NCBI GenBank assembly: GCA_003281225.1
Contig: QCCP01000003.1
Span: 62,001 to 126,000, forward strand
DNA from: Prochlorococcus sp. AG-347-L20
GTDB taxonomy: Bacteria > Cyanobacteriota > Cyanobacteriia > PCC-6307 > Cyanobiaceae
Length of the DNA stretch: 64,000 nt
Direction: 5' to 3'
Below the pieces are notes generated by a model. That model had not been told where the DNA came from and did not search any database. It saw nothing but the letters and a program-made list of their open reading frames with translations. Positions within the stretch are counted from its first letter, which is position 1. The number at the start of each line of letters is the position of its first letter. Shown here in pieces: positions 31,100-40,955 of the stretch. Made by a program: the position numbers and the translations under genes.

Positions 31100-31573
31100 T
31101 TAATATTTGACTACATTTTTATAAAGAAAATAATTTTTAAATTTATTTTTTAAATATTGCTCTTCTAAGATAATCTTGAATTTAATTAATAATGCCAGGG
31201 TTATTGTCAAACATAAATAATAAATAGATAGCTTAGTTAAAAAAAAACCAAAAGAAATAATTATTAGAGAATAGTACATTGGATGTCTCATAAATCTATA
31301 AATACCTTTAGTAACAAGTTTGCTATTAGCTTTGGGCCTAGGGAAAGGGGATAAATTACGACCTAAGTCTTTAATTGCAATTAAAATAAAAATTGAAGCA
31401 ATTATGATTATTAAAATCCCCAGAAAATAAAAAATATTATTAATTTGAATTATTTGTTTGTTAGGAAATAATTCCAATTGAAAAAAATGAAGAAAAATAA
31501 TAAGAAACTGCGAAAAGACAAGTATTAATTCATAAGAAGCTTTTATAAAAACTTTTAAGTTAAATTTGTTCAT
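31100..31573 (-). CDS. membrane methyltransferase-like protein (isoprenylcysteine/PEMT family)
   Basis: A 157-residue membrane protein with about four hydrophobic helices and the family signature GIYRFMRHPMYYSLIIISF, where R-H-P-M-Y is the hallmark of the isoprenylcysteine carboxyl methyltransferase and phospholipid methyltransferase group. A glutamate pair near the carboxyl end (IILEEQYLKNKF) also fits the SAM-binding end of the family. It sits between recC (3 bases upstream) and recB (12 bases downstream), so it is translated from the recombination operon. The substrate is unknown. Confidence 0.8.
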   Translation of the reverse strand: MNKFNLKVFIKASYELILVFSQFLIIFLHFFQLELFPNKQIIQINNIFYFLGILIIIIASIFILIAIKDLGRNLSPFPRPKANSKLVTKGIYRFMRHPMYYSLIIISFGFFLTKLSIYYLCLTITLALLIKFKIILEEQYLKNKFKNYFLYKNVVKY

Positions 31574-31576
31574 TAT

Positions 31577-34500
31577 TTATTTCTTTAATGCCTTTATTAG
31601 TGGACCATATAATCTAAATGATAATTTATCAAACTTTTGATTTTCAAAAAAGAACTCTGGTTCTTTTTTATTTCCGAAACATATTTTCATTTCAATATTA
31701 TCTCTTTCCCCTTTAGAGTTAGAAAAAGTTTTATTGCCAATCCATCTATCTGAAAATACTTTTTTCTCATTTTTTAATTTTGTTTTTGCTTCTACGTATT
31801 TATAAGTGCTTTCTGGAGGGAGAGGTAAGCATTTTTCAGAATAATTCTTAAAAAGATTTATGTATTCCTCCAATATTAAATTTGATTCTATTGCGCCTGG
31901 TGATAGAAGAATGTGCGATTTATATTCATTTTCTTCTCTAAAAATGACATCTGTCTGTTTTATATTCTTATTTAATTTAGAAATAAATAGTAATTTGATC
32001 CAAGCCTCTACCAAACGACTTAAGCTTAGTTTCGCATGAATCAATTCAACAACAACATTATCAGAAATAAAATATTCTTCCTTATTTGATTTTGATTTAA
32101 CGTAAATTCTTTTAATTTTATTATGTCGACTTAAATTTGCATATAGACTCCTTACTAACTCTCTAATTTCTTTTTCTTTTGTAAAAATGCTATTTTTGGG
32201 CGTAAAGATTCCATTATCAACCAATTGATCTTTAATATTCAAATTTTTTAAATCTTCAATAATATTAATGTTATCAATCTCAAATTCCTGAATTACTTTA
32301 GTTATTAATTTCGACTTCTGGTAATTGCTTACATAAACTTCTTCTGGATGATGAATAAATGGTTCTTTAGGAGAAATATTTTTTTTATTAAGCCAATATT
32401 TTTGTGGAGTCTTGAACCAATAAATTAAATCAGATAATTTATAGTTTTTGATATCATATTTTTTTTCTTTCCAATCTATATTCTCTAATAAAGAATAATT
32501 ACTGTTAATGATAGGCGTATTATCAACATTAATAATTTTCTTTTTATTAAAGTCAAAATCTTTAATTATTATTTTTCCTTGGACTTGATTTGAAAAAGTA
32601 TCAAAAAAAGAAATTAACTCTTTTATGGGAGGAGAGATATCTAATTTCTTATTATCTTTGTCAGTCTTCACCCAAGTAACCATAAGTTTATCTCTGCAAG
32701 AAATTAACGTTTCTAGAAAAAAATATTTCTCTCTTTCAAAAACTGATGGATCTCCTAGATGATATTTATTATTTAATAAATTAATATTTTCATTTTTTGA
32801 TAATTTTGGATAATAAACACTGTTCATATCTATTAGGAAAATAACCTTATGAGGAAGGTGCCTAGCCTTCTCAATATCACTTACAAGAATCTTGTTGATA
32901 CGCGATTGGTTCTGCTTTTTAGATTTATTTAGGCATGAAATTAATATCTCTCTAAAAACATTTAATAAAATAGGATCATCGGGTATTAAAGATATTTCAT
33001 AATTATCAAGTATTCTAAATAGTTCGCTTATTTCTAAATTGAAATTATCATTAGAGTCGCTAATACTTTTAAGTATAAATTTTGTCTTTTCAACCCAACT
33101 TTGATAAGAAAAAGTTCCCCTTAGCAAATTAATATATTTTTTTAATTGAAGCAATATTTTTACCCATTTATTTAAATCTAAGCTTATATTCTTTGGGCTA
33201 AATGGTTTTAGATTAAAACTACTTAATTTGACTTCTTTATCATAAATCAAGCCTAAAGTAATTCTATTTATGCACCACTCTATAGTATTTTTCCCTTCGC
33301 CTAATCTTTCTTTGGCATCCAATCCCCAATGAAAACCTGCTTGATTAAGTAAATAAATAATTTCATCTTTCTCAGTAATATCAAAATCAAAAATTTTTTG
33401 CGTAACTTTTTTTGAAAGGAGGTAATCTATTTTTTCAAGTGTTATCTTATCATTTGCTATTTCAGTTATGTCAATCAAAAAATTATATGCTTTTGAAGAA
33501 TCTTCATTATTCTCATCAATAAAAAAATAGGGTATTTTATCACCATTAATTAAATCATTATTGAAGATATACCTTAGAAAAGGTTTAATTTGACTAGTTT
33601 GTGGAGATAGAACAGCTATATCACTATAATTAATATTTAAAGGGGAATCTAATATTTCTAATATCTTACTTCTCACGTATTCTAATTGACTTAATTGATT
33701 AGGATGCTCAGAAAGTATTATTGAATCATCCTCTTTATTAACTATAAATTCATTTTGATTATTATCTATAAGTCTTTTCTGAATTTGATTAAGTAAAGGA
33801 ATATCTTTTTTCTGAGAAAAATGAATTGTTGGATCAATAAAAATTAAATTATTTTTATAATTTATATCTTCAATATTGATATTTTCTTCGATTAATTTCT
33901 GAAAATTTGCTTCAAATTTACCAAATATTACTTCAATATTTATATTATTAACATTTAATTTACTACTAATATCTTTAAAGTCTAATTCTCCTTCTAGAGA
34001 ATTAATTCTTTTCCATAAATCATCTCCTGCCGATAATAAATACAAATTTACCTTAGTAAATTTTGAGAGTTCTGAATAAAAATTAATGTGTAATTTAGAT
34101 AAATTATTATCAGAAATAATATAAATTTGATTTGGCATCTTACTTTTTAAATCTTTGAATTTTCTTAAATTCTTAATTAGTTCAATCATGTACAAACATG
34201 AAGGTTTTTCTGATATCTTTTTCTCCAACAATTTATATAAAATTGGTTGCCAAAATTGATTTGAATTTAAATTATTAAAAAGATTTGGTGAATTAATTTC
34301 ATATTTATTCCATTTTGCAATCATCTCAGGTCTGAAGATAAGATAATCAATAAAATAATTAGCGATCTTTTTTGTAAAATTATAAATATCCCCATCAATT
34401 GTCTTATCATTATCCAAATATTTATCGATCCAATTACTTAGTGGTATCGATTCTTTAAAACTATTTAATTCTTCTAATGAATCTATAATCCCCCATTTAA

Positions 34501-34765
34501 TTGCCTCATAATTCCATAAGCTCATATCAATCTCAGGGAAAAAATTTGTCAATAATGACTCGGTATAACTTGATATTGTTTTTAATTCATAAAGAGCGCT
34601 TATTTTATTTTTTATAGTTATTTGTTCCCGTAACCAATTACCCAAAAAATAATTGGGAACAGCTATTTCTAATTTCTCAGTTATAAAAGGAGGACATATT
34701 TTTAATTCTTCTGCTAAAAGCTCACTAATTACCTCAATTTTGTTTGACTTATAAAGATTGAGCAA
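31577..34765 (-). CDS. recC: exodeoxyribonuclease V gamma subunit RecC
   Basis: The Chi-recognition scaffold of RecBCD. RecC diverges quickly, but several landmarks are visible: AVPNYFLGNWLREQI near the start, VNLYLLSAGDDLW, DIAVLSPQTSQIKPFL, KIPYFFIDENNEDS, and VIFLIDMNSVYYPKL, which corresponds to the helicase-like relic near the middle. At 1,062 residues it is slightly shorter than the E. coli protein. Its place at the head of a recB-recD operon supports the call. Confidence 0.9.
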   Translation of the reverse strand: MLNLYKSNKIEVISELLAEELKICPPFITEKLEIAVPNYFLGNWLREQITIKNKISALYELKTISSYTESLLTNFFPEIDMSLWNYEAIKWGIIDSLEELNSFKESIPLSNWIDKYLDNDKTIDGDIYNFTKKIANYFIDYLIFRPEMIAKWNKYEINSPNLFNNLNSNQFWQPILYKLLEKKISEKPSCLYMIELIKNLRKFKDLKSKMPNQIYIISDNNLSKLHINFYSELSKFTKVNLYLLSAGDDLWKRINSLEGELDFKDISSKLNVNNINIEVIFGKFEANFQKLIEENINIEDINYKNNLIFIDPTIHFSQKKDIPLLNQIQKRLIDNNQNEFIVNKEDDSIILSEHPNQLSQLEYVRSKILEILDSPLNINYSDIAVLSPQTSQIKPFLRYIFNNDLINGDKIPYFFIDENNEDSSKAYNFLIDITEIANDKITLEKIDYLLSKKVTQKIFDFDITEKDEIIYLLNQAGFHWGLDAKERLGEGKNTIEWCINRITLGLIYDKEVKLSSFNLKPFSPKNISLDLNKWVKILLQLKKYINLLRGTFSYQSWVEKTKFILKSISDSNDNFNLEISELFRILDNYEISLIPDDPILLNVFREILISCLNKSKKQNQSRINKILVSDIEKARHLPHKVIFLIDMNSVYYPKLSKNENINLLNNKYHLGDPSVFEREKYFFLETLISCRDKLMVTWVKTDKDNKKLDISPPIKELISFFDTFSNQVQGKIIIKDFDFNKKKIINVDNTPIINSNYSLLENIDWKEKKYDIKNYKLSDLIYWFKTPQKYWLNKKNISPKEPFIHHPEEVYVSNYQKSKLITKVIQEFEIDNINIIEDLKNLNIKDQLVDNGIFTPKNSIFTKEKEIRELVRSLYANLSRHNKIKRIYVKSKSNKEEYFISDNVVVELIHAKLSLSRLVEAWIKLLFISKLNKNIKQTDVIFREENEYKSHILLSPGAIESNLILEEYINLFKNYSEKCLPLPPESTYKYVEAKTKLKNEKKVFSDRWIGNKTFSNSKGERDNIEMKICFGNKKEPEFFFENQKFDKLSFRLYGPLIKALKK

Positions 34766-34782
34766 TTTACTAATTAATAATA

Positions 34783-35100
34783 TTACTCAACTTTAAATGG
34801 ATCTGTTATTTCTGCATTAGGACATTCGAATTCGCCCACAGCAACAAACTCTAAGCGAAGCTTCAAAAAAGTAATAAATTTTTTGTCAGTTGATATAACT
34901 GCTGCTGAAGGAGATGGGATTTTTTGAACTAGATCAACAAATTGAGTAGCTTTTAAAAAAGAAGGATTTTTTAAAAGCCAAAAATCTTTTTCTTTATTAT
35001 TTTCTTTATAATTCCTTATCCTTTCTTTCAATATTTCTTCAAGTGGTTCTTCAACAGTTAAAAACTTTTCACTTGCTGCTACGAAATAATATGTTGTCAT
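34783..35100 (-). CDS. ycf54: Ycf54, factor for the Mg-protoporphyrin ester cyclase
   Basis: A 105-residue protein with TTYYFVAASEKFL at the start, PLEEILKERIRNY, and a conserved end FITFLKLRLEFVAVGEFE. These match Ycf54 (DUF2488), which is required for the oxidative cyclase that forms ring E of chlorophyll. It contains no cysteines or signal peptide apart from one Cys near the end. It lies between pdxJ (7 bases upstream) and the recC operon. Confidence 0.9.
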   Translation of the reverse strand: MTTYYFVAASEKFLTVEEPLEEILKERIRNYKENNKEKDFWLLKNPSFLKATQFVDLVQKIPSPSAAVISTDKKFITFLKLRLEFVAVGEFECPNAEITDPFKVE

Positions 35101-35107
35101 TAGAAAT

Positions 35108-35824
35108 TTAATTAGATGTAATAAGTGACTTCATTTCGCGAACAGACCTTTCTAATCCTACCGCTAAAGCCCTTGCAACAATACTATGTCCTATGTTTAG
35201 CTCATTCATATTGTTAATTGATGCAATTTTTTTAACATTATTGTAGTTAAGACCATGACCAGCATTAACAACTAATCCAAGGTCATTTGCTAAATGTGTA
35301 GACTCTATAATCCTTTGAAGCTCTTTATATTGCTCAAATCCTGATAGTTCTGCATATTTTCCAGTATGCAATTCTATAAAATCAAACCCTATTTCTTTGG
35401 AATAATTTATCTGTTCACTAAGAGGATCAATAAATGCACTTACTTCTATATTTGAATCCTTTAAATTACCAACAAAATTCTTAAGGTATTGCACATTACT
35501 TTTTAAATCCAACCCTCCTTCAGTAGTAACTTCCTCTCTTTTCTCGGGTACAAGCGTTACATAATCGGGAAGAGTTTTTTTTGCAATTTCTAACATTTCT
35601 TCTGTAGCAGCCATCTCTAAATTGAGTTTTGTTTTTATAGTCTCTTTCAGAAGAAATACGTCTCTATCTTGTATATGTCTTCTATCTTCTCTTAGATGTA
35701 CTGTTATTGAGTCTGCTCCTCCTAATTCAGCTAAAAAAGCAAATTGCACAGGGTCAGGCTCGACAGTTTTCCTTGCTTGCCTTACATTTGCAATATGATC
35801 AATGTTTACTCCTAAAGTAGCCAT
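35108..35824 (-). CDS. pdxJ: pyridoxine 5'-phosphate synthase
   Basis: Closes the pyridine ring of vitamin B6 from 1-deoxyxylulose 5-phosphate and 3-amino-2-oxopropyl phosphate. The 238-residue TIM barrel begins [16 protein letters not shown] and shows [46 protein letters not shown] and [12 protein letters not shown], all standard PdxJ signatures. Presence of this DXP-dependent route fits the family's distribution. Followed by ycf54; divergent from the acyltransferase gene. Confidence 0.96.
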   Translation of the reverse strand: MATLGVNIDHIANVRQARKTVEPDPVQFAFLAELGGADSITVHLREDRRHIQDRDVFLLKETIKTKLNLEMAATEEMLEIAKKTLPDYVTLVPEKREEVTTEGGLDLKSNVQYLKNFVGNLKDSNIEVSAFIDPLSEQINYSKEIGFDFIELHTGKYAELSGFEQYKELQRIIESTHLANDLGLVVNAGHGLNYNNVKKIASINNMNELNIGHSIVARALAVGLERSVREMKSLITSN

Positions 35825-35922
35825 AATTTTAAAAATCTTAGTTTCTAGACAATCTAGTAACCGCCCAATAATAGCTAATAAAAAAAGGCAAACACTTAAA
35901 TTATTAATATACCAAACAGAAC

Positions 35923-36597
35923 TTGAAGAAGAATTCCTTAAATATTTGGCATAAAATCAACCCTGTATTGGGATTTATTGCAATGTTTGTTACTCAGGAC
36001 GTTGTTTTGAAATTCTTTTTTAAAAAAAAGAAAATATTAAAAAATGGTTTTTCGCTTCCCATAAATTCCTCTATAATTTTGGCTCCAACCCACAGATCAA
36101 GGTGGGATGGCCTAATACTCACCATGGCAATGGGTAGAAGGGTAACAAAAAAGGATTGTAGATTTATGGTTACTAAATCCGAAATGAGAGGAATCCAAGG
36201 TTGGTTTTTAAAAAGACTTGGATGTTTTTCGATAAATCAATTATCACCATCTCTCTCAGCGTTAAGATATGCGATTGATCTTATAGAAAAAGGAGAACAA
36301 CTAGTTGTTTTCCCAGAAGGAAAGATTAATAAATATGGAAAAAAATTAGTTCTCAAAGAAGGACTATATAGATTAGCTAGACTAGCTACAAAAAAAACAA
36401 CCTCTATTACTATTATTCCAATTGGAATTGCTTACAGCAAAATACCTCCGAACTTTAGGGGTGAATTTTGTTTATCCTTTGGAAAACCAATACCTATAAA
36501 TGATTACTCAAACTTTACGATTAAGGACTTTAATAAATTTCTAAATGAAAAAATGACTCAAGAGGAAAAAAAAGCATTAAAAAATGTAGGTAGATGA
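35923..36597 (+). CDS. PlsC-type acyltransferase (1-acylglycerol-3-phosphate)
   Basis: The acyltransferase H-x4-D motif is in [14 protein letters not shown], and the glycerophosphate-binding [12 protein letters not shown] lies about 70 residues later. The 224-residue length is normal for a short PlsC. A hydrophobic segment near residues 14-32 would anchor it to the inner membrane. The most upstream start is TTG; the next in-frame ATG is 20 codons in and would remove part of the hydrophobic segment, so TTG is preferred. It likely makes phosphatidic acid, the substrate of CdsA elsewhere in the window. Confidence 0.82.
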   Translation: MKKNSLNIWHKINPVLGFIAMFVTQDVVLKFFFKKKKILKNGFSLPINSSIILAPTHRSRWDGLILTMAMGRRVTKKDCRFMVTKSEMRGIQGWFLKRLGCFSINQLSPSLSALRYAIDLIEKGEQLVVFPEGKINKYGKKLVLKEGLYRLARLATKKTTSITIIPIGIAYSKIPPNFRGEFCLSFGKPIPINDYSNFTIKDFNKFLNEKMTQEEKKALKNVGR

Positions 36598-36640
36598 ATC
36601 TGCAATAAGTTACTATGAATTTTAATAATTGAAAAAGAAA

Positions 36641-37156
36641 ATGAAATTCTTAAGATTAATCCCAATTTTATTTATATTTTTTGGAAATGTTCCTTACAAA
36701 AATGAAGTTCATGCAGAAGTAAAGAATCCAAAAGACTTCAGAATACTCTCAAATGAGAGTAAAAAACTTTCCATCTCAAACGTAGAATATTTTATAAAGG
36801 AGGGTGATAAATATATTAAAAACGGGGATTTCGAAAAAGCTAAGGATTTTTACCTAGATGCTAGAAAATTAGCAAAGCAACTTGCCTCTTTTTATTCTGA
36901 TCTAAATTCATCCTTCAAAGGAATTGATGCGAGAATACCAAATGAAATGCAAAGGAAAGGTAAGAAAACATTACAAATTTTGGCAGAATCCAATGAGAGA
37001 TTAGCTTCTATGTATATAAAAACTGAAAAGCCTGAGGTTGCAGTACCCTTACTTGTTGAAACAATTAGAATAATGTCACCTAATAGTCGAGAAGGTAAAG
37101 AAGCTTATGAAAGATTGATCCAACTAGGATTTGTTGAGACAAAATACAACGGTTAA
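36641..37156 (+). CDS. exported helical-repeat protein of unknown function
   Basis: A signal peptide (FLRLIPILFIFFGNVP, cleavage probably after VHA) is followed by an all-helical body. The segment YIKNGDFEKAKDFYLDARKL has the tetratricopeptide spacing, and a second helix pair (LASMYIKTEKPEVAVPLLVE) may be a further repeat. The start is set at the ATG at 36641; a TTG four codons upstream is possible. It precedes bolA by 12 bases, so they could be cotranscribed. Confidence 0.65.
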   Translation: MKFLRLIPILFIFFGNVPYKNEVHAEVKNPKDFRILSNESKKLSISNVEYFIKEGDKYIKNGDFEKAKDFYLDARKLAKQLASFYSDLNSSFKGIDARIPNEMQRKGKKTLQILAESNERLASMYIKTEKPEVAVPLLVETIRIMSPNSREGKEAYERLIQLGFVETKYNG

Positions 37157-37168
37157 TTAAAGTTTATT

Positions 37169-37399
37169 ATGATTACGAAATCAGACGTCATTAAATTAAT
37201 CACTAAAAAAATTCCAAGTTCCCAAGTTTTTGTTGAAAATCTCAAGGGAAATGATCATTTGCAAGTAACTGTAATTGCATCTGAATTTAATGGTTTATCA
37301 TTAGTTAAACAACACCAGCTAGTATATTCTGCTTTGAAAGAAGAATTAGCTTCAGAGGCTATCCATGCACTGGCATTAAAAACTGATACTCCAAATTGA
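37169..37399 (+). CDS. bolA: BolA-family protein
   Basis: The 76 residues fit the short BolA proteins: an amino-terminal helix, the VTVIASEFNGLSLVKQHQLV stretch with the conserved histidine, and LASEAIHALALKT at the end. BolA partners with CGFS monothiol glutaredoxins to bind a [2Fe-2S] cluster and to handle iron. The monothiol glutaredoxin gene starts 3 bases later, which supports a functional pair. Confidence 0.9.
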   Translation: MITKSDVIKLITKKIPSSQVFVENLKGNDHLQVTVIASEFNGLSLVKQHQLVYSALKEELASEAIHALALKTDTPN

Positions 37400-37402
37400 A
37401 TT

Positions 37403-37726
37403 ATGGACAACCTAACAAAAGATAAAATACAAAAACTGATTGATTCTAATCCAGTGATGGTTTTCATGAAAGGGACAAAATTAATGCCGCAATGTGGTTT
37501 TTCCAACAATGTAGTTCAAATACTAAATTCATTAGGGGTAGAATTTGGTACGTTTGATGTTCTAAGTGATTTTGCTCTACGAGAAGGTATCAAAGAATAT
37601 TCAGATTGGCCAACAATTCCTCAAGTTTACTTAAAAGGAGAATTTCTTGGAGGATCAGACATTCTTATTGAGATGTACAACTCTGGATCTCTTAAAGAAA
37701 AAATAGAAATTGAATTAGCGTCTTAA
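37403..37726 (+). CDS. grxD: monothiol glutaredoxin (Grx4 / CGFS type)
   Basis: The 107-residue protein carries the active-site [10 protein letters not shown], the KGTKLMPQ segment and [19 protein letters not shown], all signatures of the CGFS glutaredoxins that carry and transfer [2Fe-2S] clusters. It follows bolA by 3 bases, in the order found in many cyanobacteria. It is cytoplasmic. Confidence 0.95.
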   Translation: MDNLTKDKIQKLIDSNPVMVFMKGTKLMPQCGFSNNVVQILNSLGVEFGTFDVLSDFALREGIKEYSDWPTIPQVYLKGEFLGGSDILIEMYNSGSLKEKIEIELAS

Positions 37727-37774
37727 GACAATTAGTGAGTATAAATACTTTATTGATTAATAAAAATTAATATT

Positions 37775-38044
37775 TTAAATCCTTTTTTTATCAAAAAAAC
37801 CTTTATTTCCATCTCCATCTGGATCAATAAAACTTGACGGATCTAAAATCCATCTTTCAATTAATCTTTCTAATTTCTCTTGATCTTTTTGCTCTAAACT
37901 ATTGCAATTCCTCAATGCTTGGAGATAACCATCACTATATAATTTAAGATCAGATGGCGTATGAAAACGAGTAACTAAGTCTTGGCAACTATCGCAAATT
38001 GACTGAAAGTGACGAATTGCTTTAGGGTTTTCAAATGATGTCAT
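37775..38044 (-). CDS. conserved cyanobacterial protein, 89 aa
   Basis: A small soluble, mainly helical protein with CDSCQDLVTRFHTPSDLKLY, where two cysteines lie close together, and a conserved end HPSS-like segment (WILDPSSFIDPDGDG). I recognise it as a conserved cyanobacterial family without a known function. It stands between grxD and the divergent response-regulator gene, 86 bases from the latter. Confidence 0.6.
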   Translation of the reverse strand: MTSFENPKAIRHFQSICDSCQDLVTRFHTPSDLKLYSDGYLQALRNCNSLEQKDQEKLERLIERWILDPSSFIDPDGDGNKGFFDKKRI

Positions 38045-38130
38045 AATTCGATAAATTCTGATTTTTATTTTGCATTTGTTATACCTTATTAAGAACGATC
38101 AAAAATTGCCTGGCCAAACAGTAATTAAGA

Positions 38131-38868
38131 ATGCAATCAACTGAGCAAATCTTAGCTTCAACTCCTGGCAGTTCACAATTGCCTACGAGCTCTCAAACTC
38201 CCTCAAGAGTTCTAGTTGTTGAACCTCACCCCACACTTAGAACAGTCCTTGTACAAAGGCTTCGCCAAGATGGCCATTTAGCTGCAGCAGTAGGTACAGC
38301 TGCAGAAGCTATTGACTTATGCAGAGAGCAATCACCTGACTTATTAGTTAGCGCGGAAATACTCGAGCAGAATACTGCAATGAGACTAGCCCAACAACTG
38401 GGGTCTTCAGTCATAGTTTTAACTGCAAGATCAGGTGTTGAAGCATTAGTAAATCTATTAGATGAAGGGGCAGATGATGTTCTCAGAAAACCTTTTGGAC
38501 TTGAAGAGCTTGCCGCACGATGCAGAACACTCCTAAAAAGGGGAAGGATAGGATTACAAGAAAAAGTTGAGGTTGGACCTCTAGAGGTTCATCTTCTTTT
38601 AAGACAAGTTACTCTAAGTGAGAAGCCCGTAGAATTAAGCCCCAGGGAGTTTGCACTGCTTTGCGCTCTTTTGATGCCACCTGGAATGGTAAGAAGCCGT
38701 CAAGAGCTTTTAAGGATGGCCTGGCCGCCCTTCAGTGGTGGTCCTAGGTCTGTAGATACTCAGGTATTAACTTTGCGGAGAAAATTAGAACAGGCTGGAT
38801 TGGGAGAAGGTGGGGGAATAACCACTGTTAGACAACAAGGTTATAGATTCAGTATTGATAATATTTAA
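38131..38868 (+). CDS. OmpR-type response regulator with a degenerate receiver
   Basis: A receiver-like domain (about 25-135) and a winged-helix DNA-binding domain (about 145-243; LSPREFALLCALL, SVDTQVLTLRRKLEQ and RQQGYRF). The Thr (VLTARS) and Lys (LRKPFG) of a receiver are present, but the strand that should hold the phosphorylated Asp reads PDLLVSAEIL, with Ser/Ala in that place, and only one acid (VEPHP) remains of the usual pair. It therefore probably acts without phosphorylation. A Ser/Thr/Gln/Pro-rich head of about 24 residues is unusual. The gene looks clearly less AT-rich than its neighbours. Confidence 0.85.
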   Translation: MQSTEQILASTPGSSQLPTSSQTPSRVLVVEPHPTLRTVLVQRLRQDGHLAAAVGTAAEAIDLCREQSPDLLVSAEILEQNTAMRLAQQLGSSVIVLTARSGVEALVNLLDEGADDVLRKPFGLEELAARCRTLLKRGRIGLQEKVEVGPLEVHLLLRQVTLSEKPVELSPREFALLCALLMPPGMVRSRQELLRMAWPPFSGGPRSVDTQVLTLRRKLEQAGLGEGGGITTVRQQGYRFSIDNI

Positions 38869-39371
38869 GTTAGAAAAGCAAAAAGTTCACCAATAATCAT
38901 TAAAACTGATAGTAATGTCAGTAATTTATATGTCCATAGTGGTGATATGTAAGATATTTCATTAATATCAATTCCAGTATTACTGGAAACAATTAATAAA
39001 AATTTTTCAAATTTTTCCACTCTTTGTGGGACAAGAAAATTATCACCTTGAAAAGTATTAAAGTAATAAACTTTACTACCCTGACTGGTTGGCAAAGATT
39101 TGATTAATTTAATATCTTTCCAAGAAATCTCCCAATTTTTTTTCCCTAGGAATTTAGAAATAAAGCTACTTTTATATAAAATTTTATTACTGCAAGTTTC
39201 TACATAATCACTAGTGATATTGATTATCAAATAAAGACCTAGAGCAAAAATTATAATAGAGGGGATTTTTAATTTTTCGATTGAAATAAATGGTAAAGGA
39301 ATTGTAAGCGCTAAATAAAGAGAAATTAACGAACTTTTCACAAAAAAAAGAGTTTTAAATTTTTCTATCAT
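38865..39371 (-). CDS. membrane protein of unknown function, 168 aa
   Basis: Two amino-terminal membrane helices (SLISLYLALTIPLPFIS and IPSIIIFALGLYLIINIT), a soluble middle with a beta-rich stretch (WKDIKLIKSLPTSQGSKVYY), and a last helix (LLTLLSVLMIIGELFAF). The layout resembles membrane proteins with a PH-like domain, but no family is certain. Its end overlaps the end of the response-regulator gene by four bases. It lies 15 bases after crtH and may be cotranscribed with it. Confidence 0.55.
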   Translation of the reverse strand: MIEKFKTLFFVKSSLISLYLALTIPLPFISIEKLKIPSIIIFALGLYLIINITSDYVETCSNKILYKSSFISKFLGKKNWEISWKDIKLIKSLPTSQGSKVYYFNTFQGDNFLVPQRVEKFEKFLLIVSSNTGIDINEISYISPLWTYKLLTLLSVLMIIGELFAFLT

Positions 39372-39386
39372 TTCAGAAGGATCCTT

Positions 39387-40931
39387 TTAATCGGGCAATT
39401 TAAAACTGTTTATGTTTAACTTTGCACCTATTTTGTGAGCGCATGCGTATCCACTAAAAGCAACTGCATTTAGGCCTTGGCCTGGGAAGCATGAATCCCC
39501 TACACAATAAAGGTTTTGAATTTTTGTACTGTTGAAAGGCATTGGCAAAAGTCCAAGCAACTTTTTACTGGGAATTGGCCCATAACTACCTTCATATCTG
39601 CCAAGAAACTTTTTATGAGTTTTGGGAGTACCAATCTCTTTGTGATCAATATTTTGTTCAAGATTGGGAAGAACTGTTGATATTTTTTCAACTAGGAAAG
39701 AAAAATATTTTTCTTTCTTTTGCAAATATTCTTTCCTTGATAGGCCTTCCCATTCACTCATGGATGAAGGGGTAAATGCATGTACGATATGTTTACCTTC
39801 AGGAGCCAAAGACGAGTCAAGCAAAGTAGGTATAGAAACAAAAATAACTCCCTTTTCGCTTTCTAATTCATCCCAATTTTCAACAATTATATGATGACAA
39901 TTAAAATCATCGGGTATTAGATTTTTTTCTACTCCTAGGTGGATGGAAACAAAAGAGGGTGAGGGTTTATAAGTTTCTGACCACTTATATTCACTTTTTG
40001 GCACGTTTTTGCTAGAAATTAATCCTTTAGTATTATCTTTTAATCCAAATGTATCCCATCTAGTGGAGTTGGATACAATAATATTTGAATATATCTCTTC
40101 CCCATTTGAGAGCTTAACTCCTACCGCTTTCTCATCCTTTAAGAGGATTTCAGTCACATTGGCTTTATATCTAACTTTTCCTCCTAATTTTTCAATACCA
40201 GAAACAAACTTCTCTGCTATAGTTCCAACTCCCCCTTTTGGATAATTTATCCCCCCAGCATGTCTATCTGTAAATACCATTCCAGCATTAATCATAGGTG
40301 TTTTTAGAGCTGGCATTACAGACCAACAAAAGCATTCGATATCGATAAATTTTAAAAGTTCAGGATCTTTTATAAACTTTCTCGCAACATCTCCTGCATT
40401 TGCAGGTAACCATCTAGCTAACCCTAAACATGATAATGGAGATTTAAAGAAAACTTTAAAAAGATAACTTGGATCCTCTATTGATAAAAGAGGCATTGAA
40501 TCTAAACATTTAAATACACTTGCACAAGTATCATAGAATTTCTTGATACCTTTTTTTTCATTGGGGAAACTAGCTGATAATGCGCTTATAAATTGCTCAT
40601 AATTTTTATCTACAGAAATATTAAAGTTATGTGGCAAGTGATATTCAAGTTGAACAGGATCCGGAATAGTTTCGCATTTTTCATTCACATCTTTCAAAGC
40701 ACGAGTTAATAAATTGGTATAACCTTTTTCTCCAAATCCAAAAATCATTGAAGCCCCTACATCAAAGGTATAGCCTTTTCTCTTAAAAGAGCCTCCACTC
40801 CCTCCTGGAATAATATATTTTTCAAGAACTAAAACTTGAGCTCCTTTTGCTGCCAATTGTGAAGCAGTTACTAACCCTCCTATTCCTGAACCAATGATAA
40901 TTGCATCGAAGTTTTCCTTATTTAATTCCAT
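39387..40931 (-). CDS. crtH: carotenoid (prolycopene) isomerase CrtH
   Basis: Converts poly-cis-lycopene to all-trans-lycopene before cyclisation. The 514 residues begin with the FAD dinucleotide motif DAIIIGSGIGGLVTASQLA and continue with PGGSGGSFKRKGYTFDVGAS, typical of CrtISO rather than desaturases. The carboxyl end has LYCVGDSCFPGQGLNAVAFS. Zeta-carotene desaturase is the main alternative, but the amino-terminal signature favours CrtH. Confidence 0.9.
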   Translation of the reverse strand: MELNKENFDAIIIGSGIGGLVTASQLAAKGAQVLVLEKYIIPGGSGGSFKRKGYTFDVGASMIFGFGEKGYTNLLTRALKDVNEKCETIPDPVQLEYHLPHNFNISVDKNYEQFISALSASFPNEKKGIKKFYDTCASVFKCLDSMPLLSIEDPSYLFKVFFKSPLSCLGLARWLPANAGDVARKFIKDPELLKFIDIECFCWSVMPALKTPMINAGMVFTDRHAGGINYPKGGVGTIAEKFVSGIEKLGGKVRYKANVTEILLKDEKAVGVKLSNGEEIYSNIIVSNSTRWDTFGLKDNTKGLISSKNVPKSEYKWSETYKPSPSFVSIHLGVEKNLIPDDFNCHHIIVENWDELESEKGVIFVSIPTLLDSSLAPEGKHIVHAFTPSSMSEWEGLSRKEYLQKKEKYFSFLVEKISTVLPNLEQNIDHKEIGTPKTHKKFLGRYEGSYGPIPSKKLLGLLPMPFNSTKIQNLYCVGDSCFPGQGLNAVAFSGYACAHKIGAKLNINSFKLPD

Positions 40932-40955
40932 TTTTTGGGTCTTTGATAATTAATC

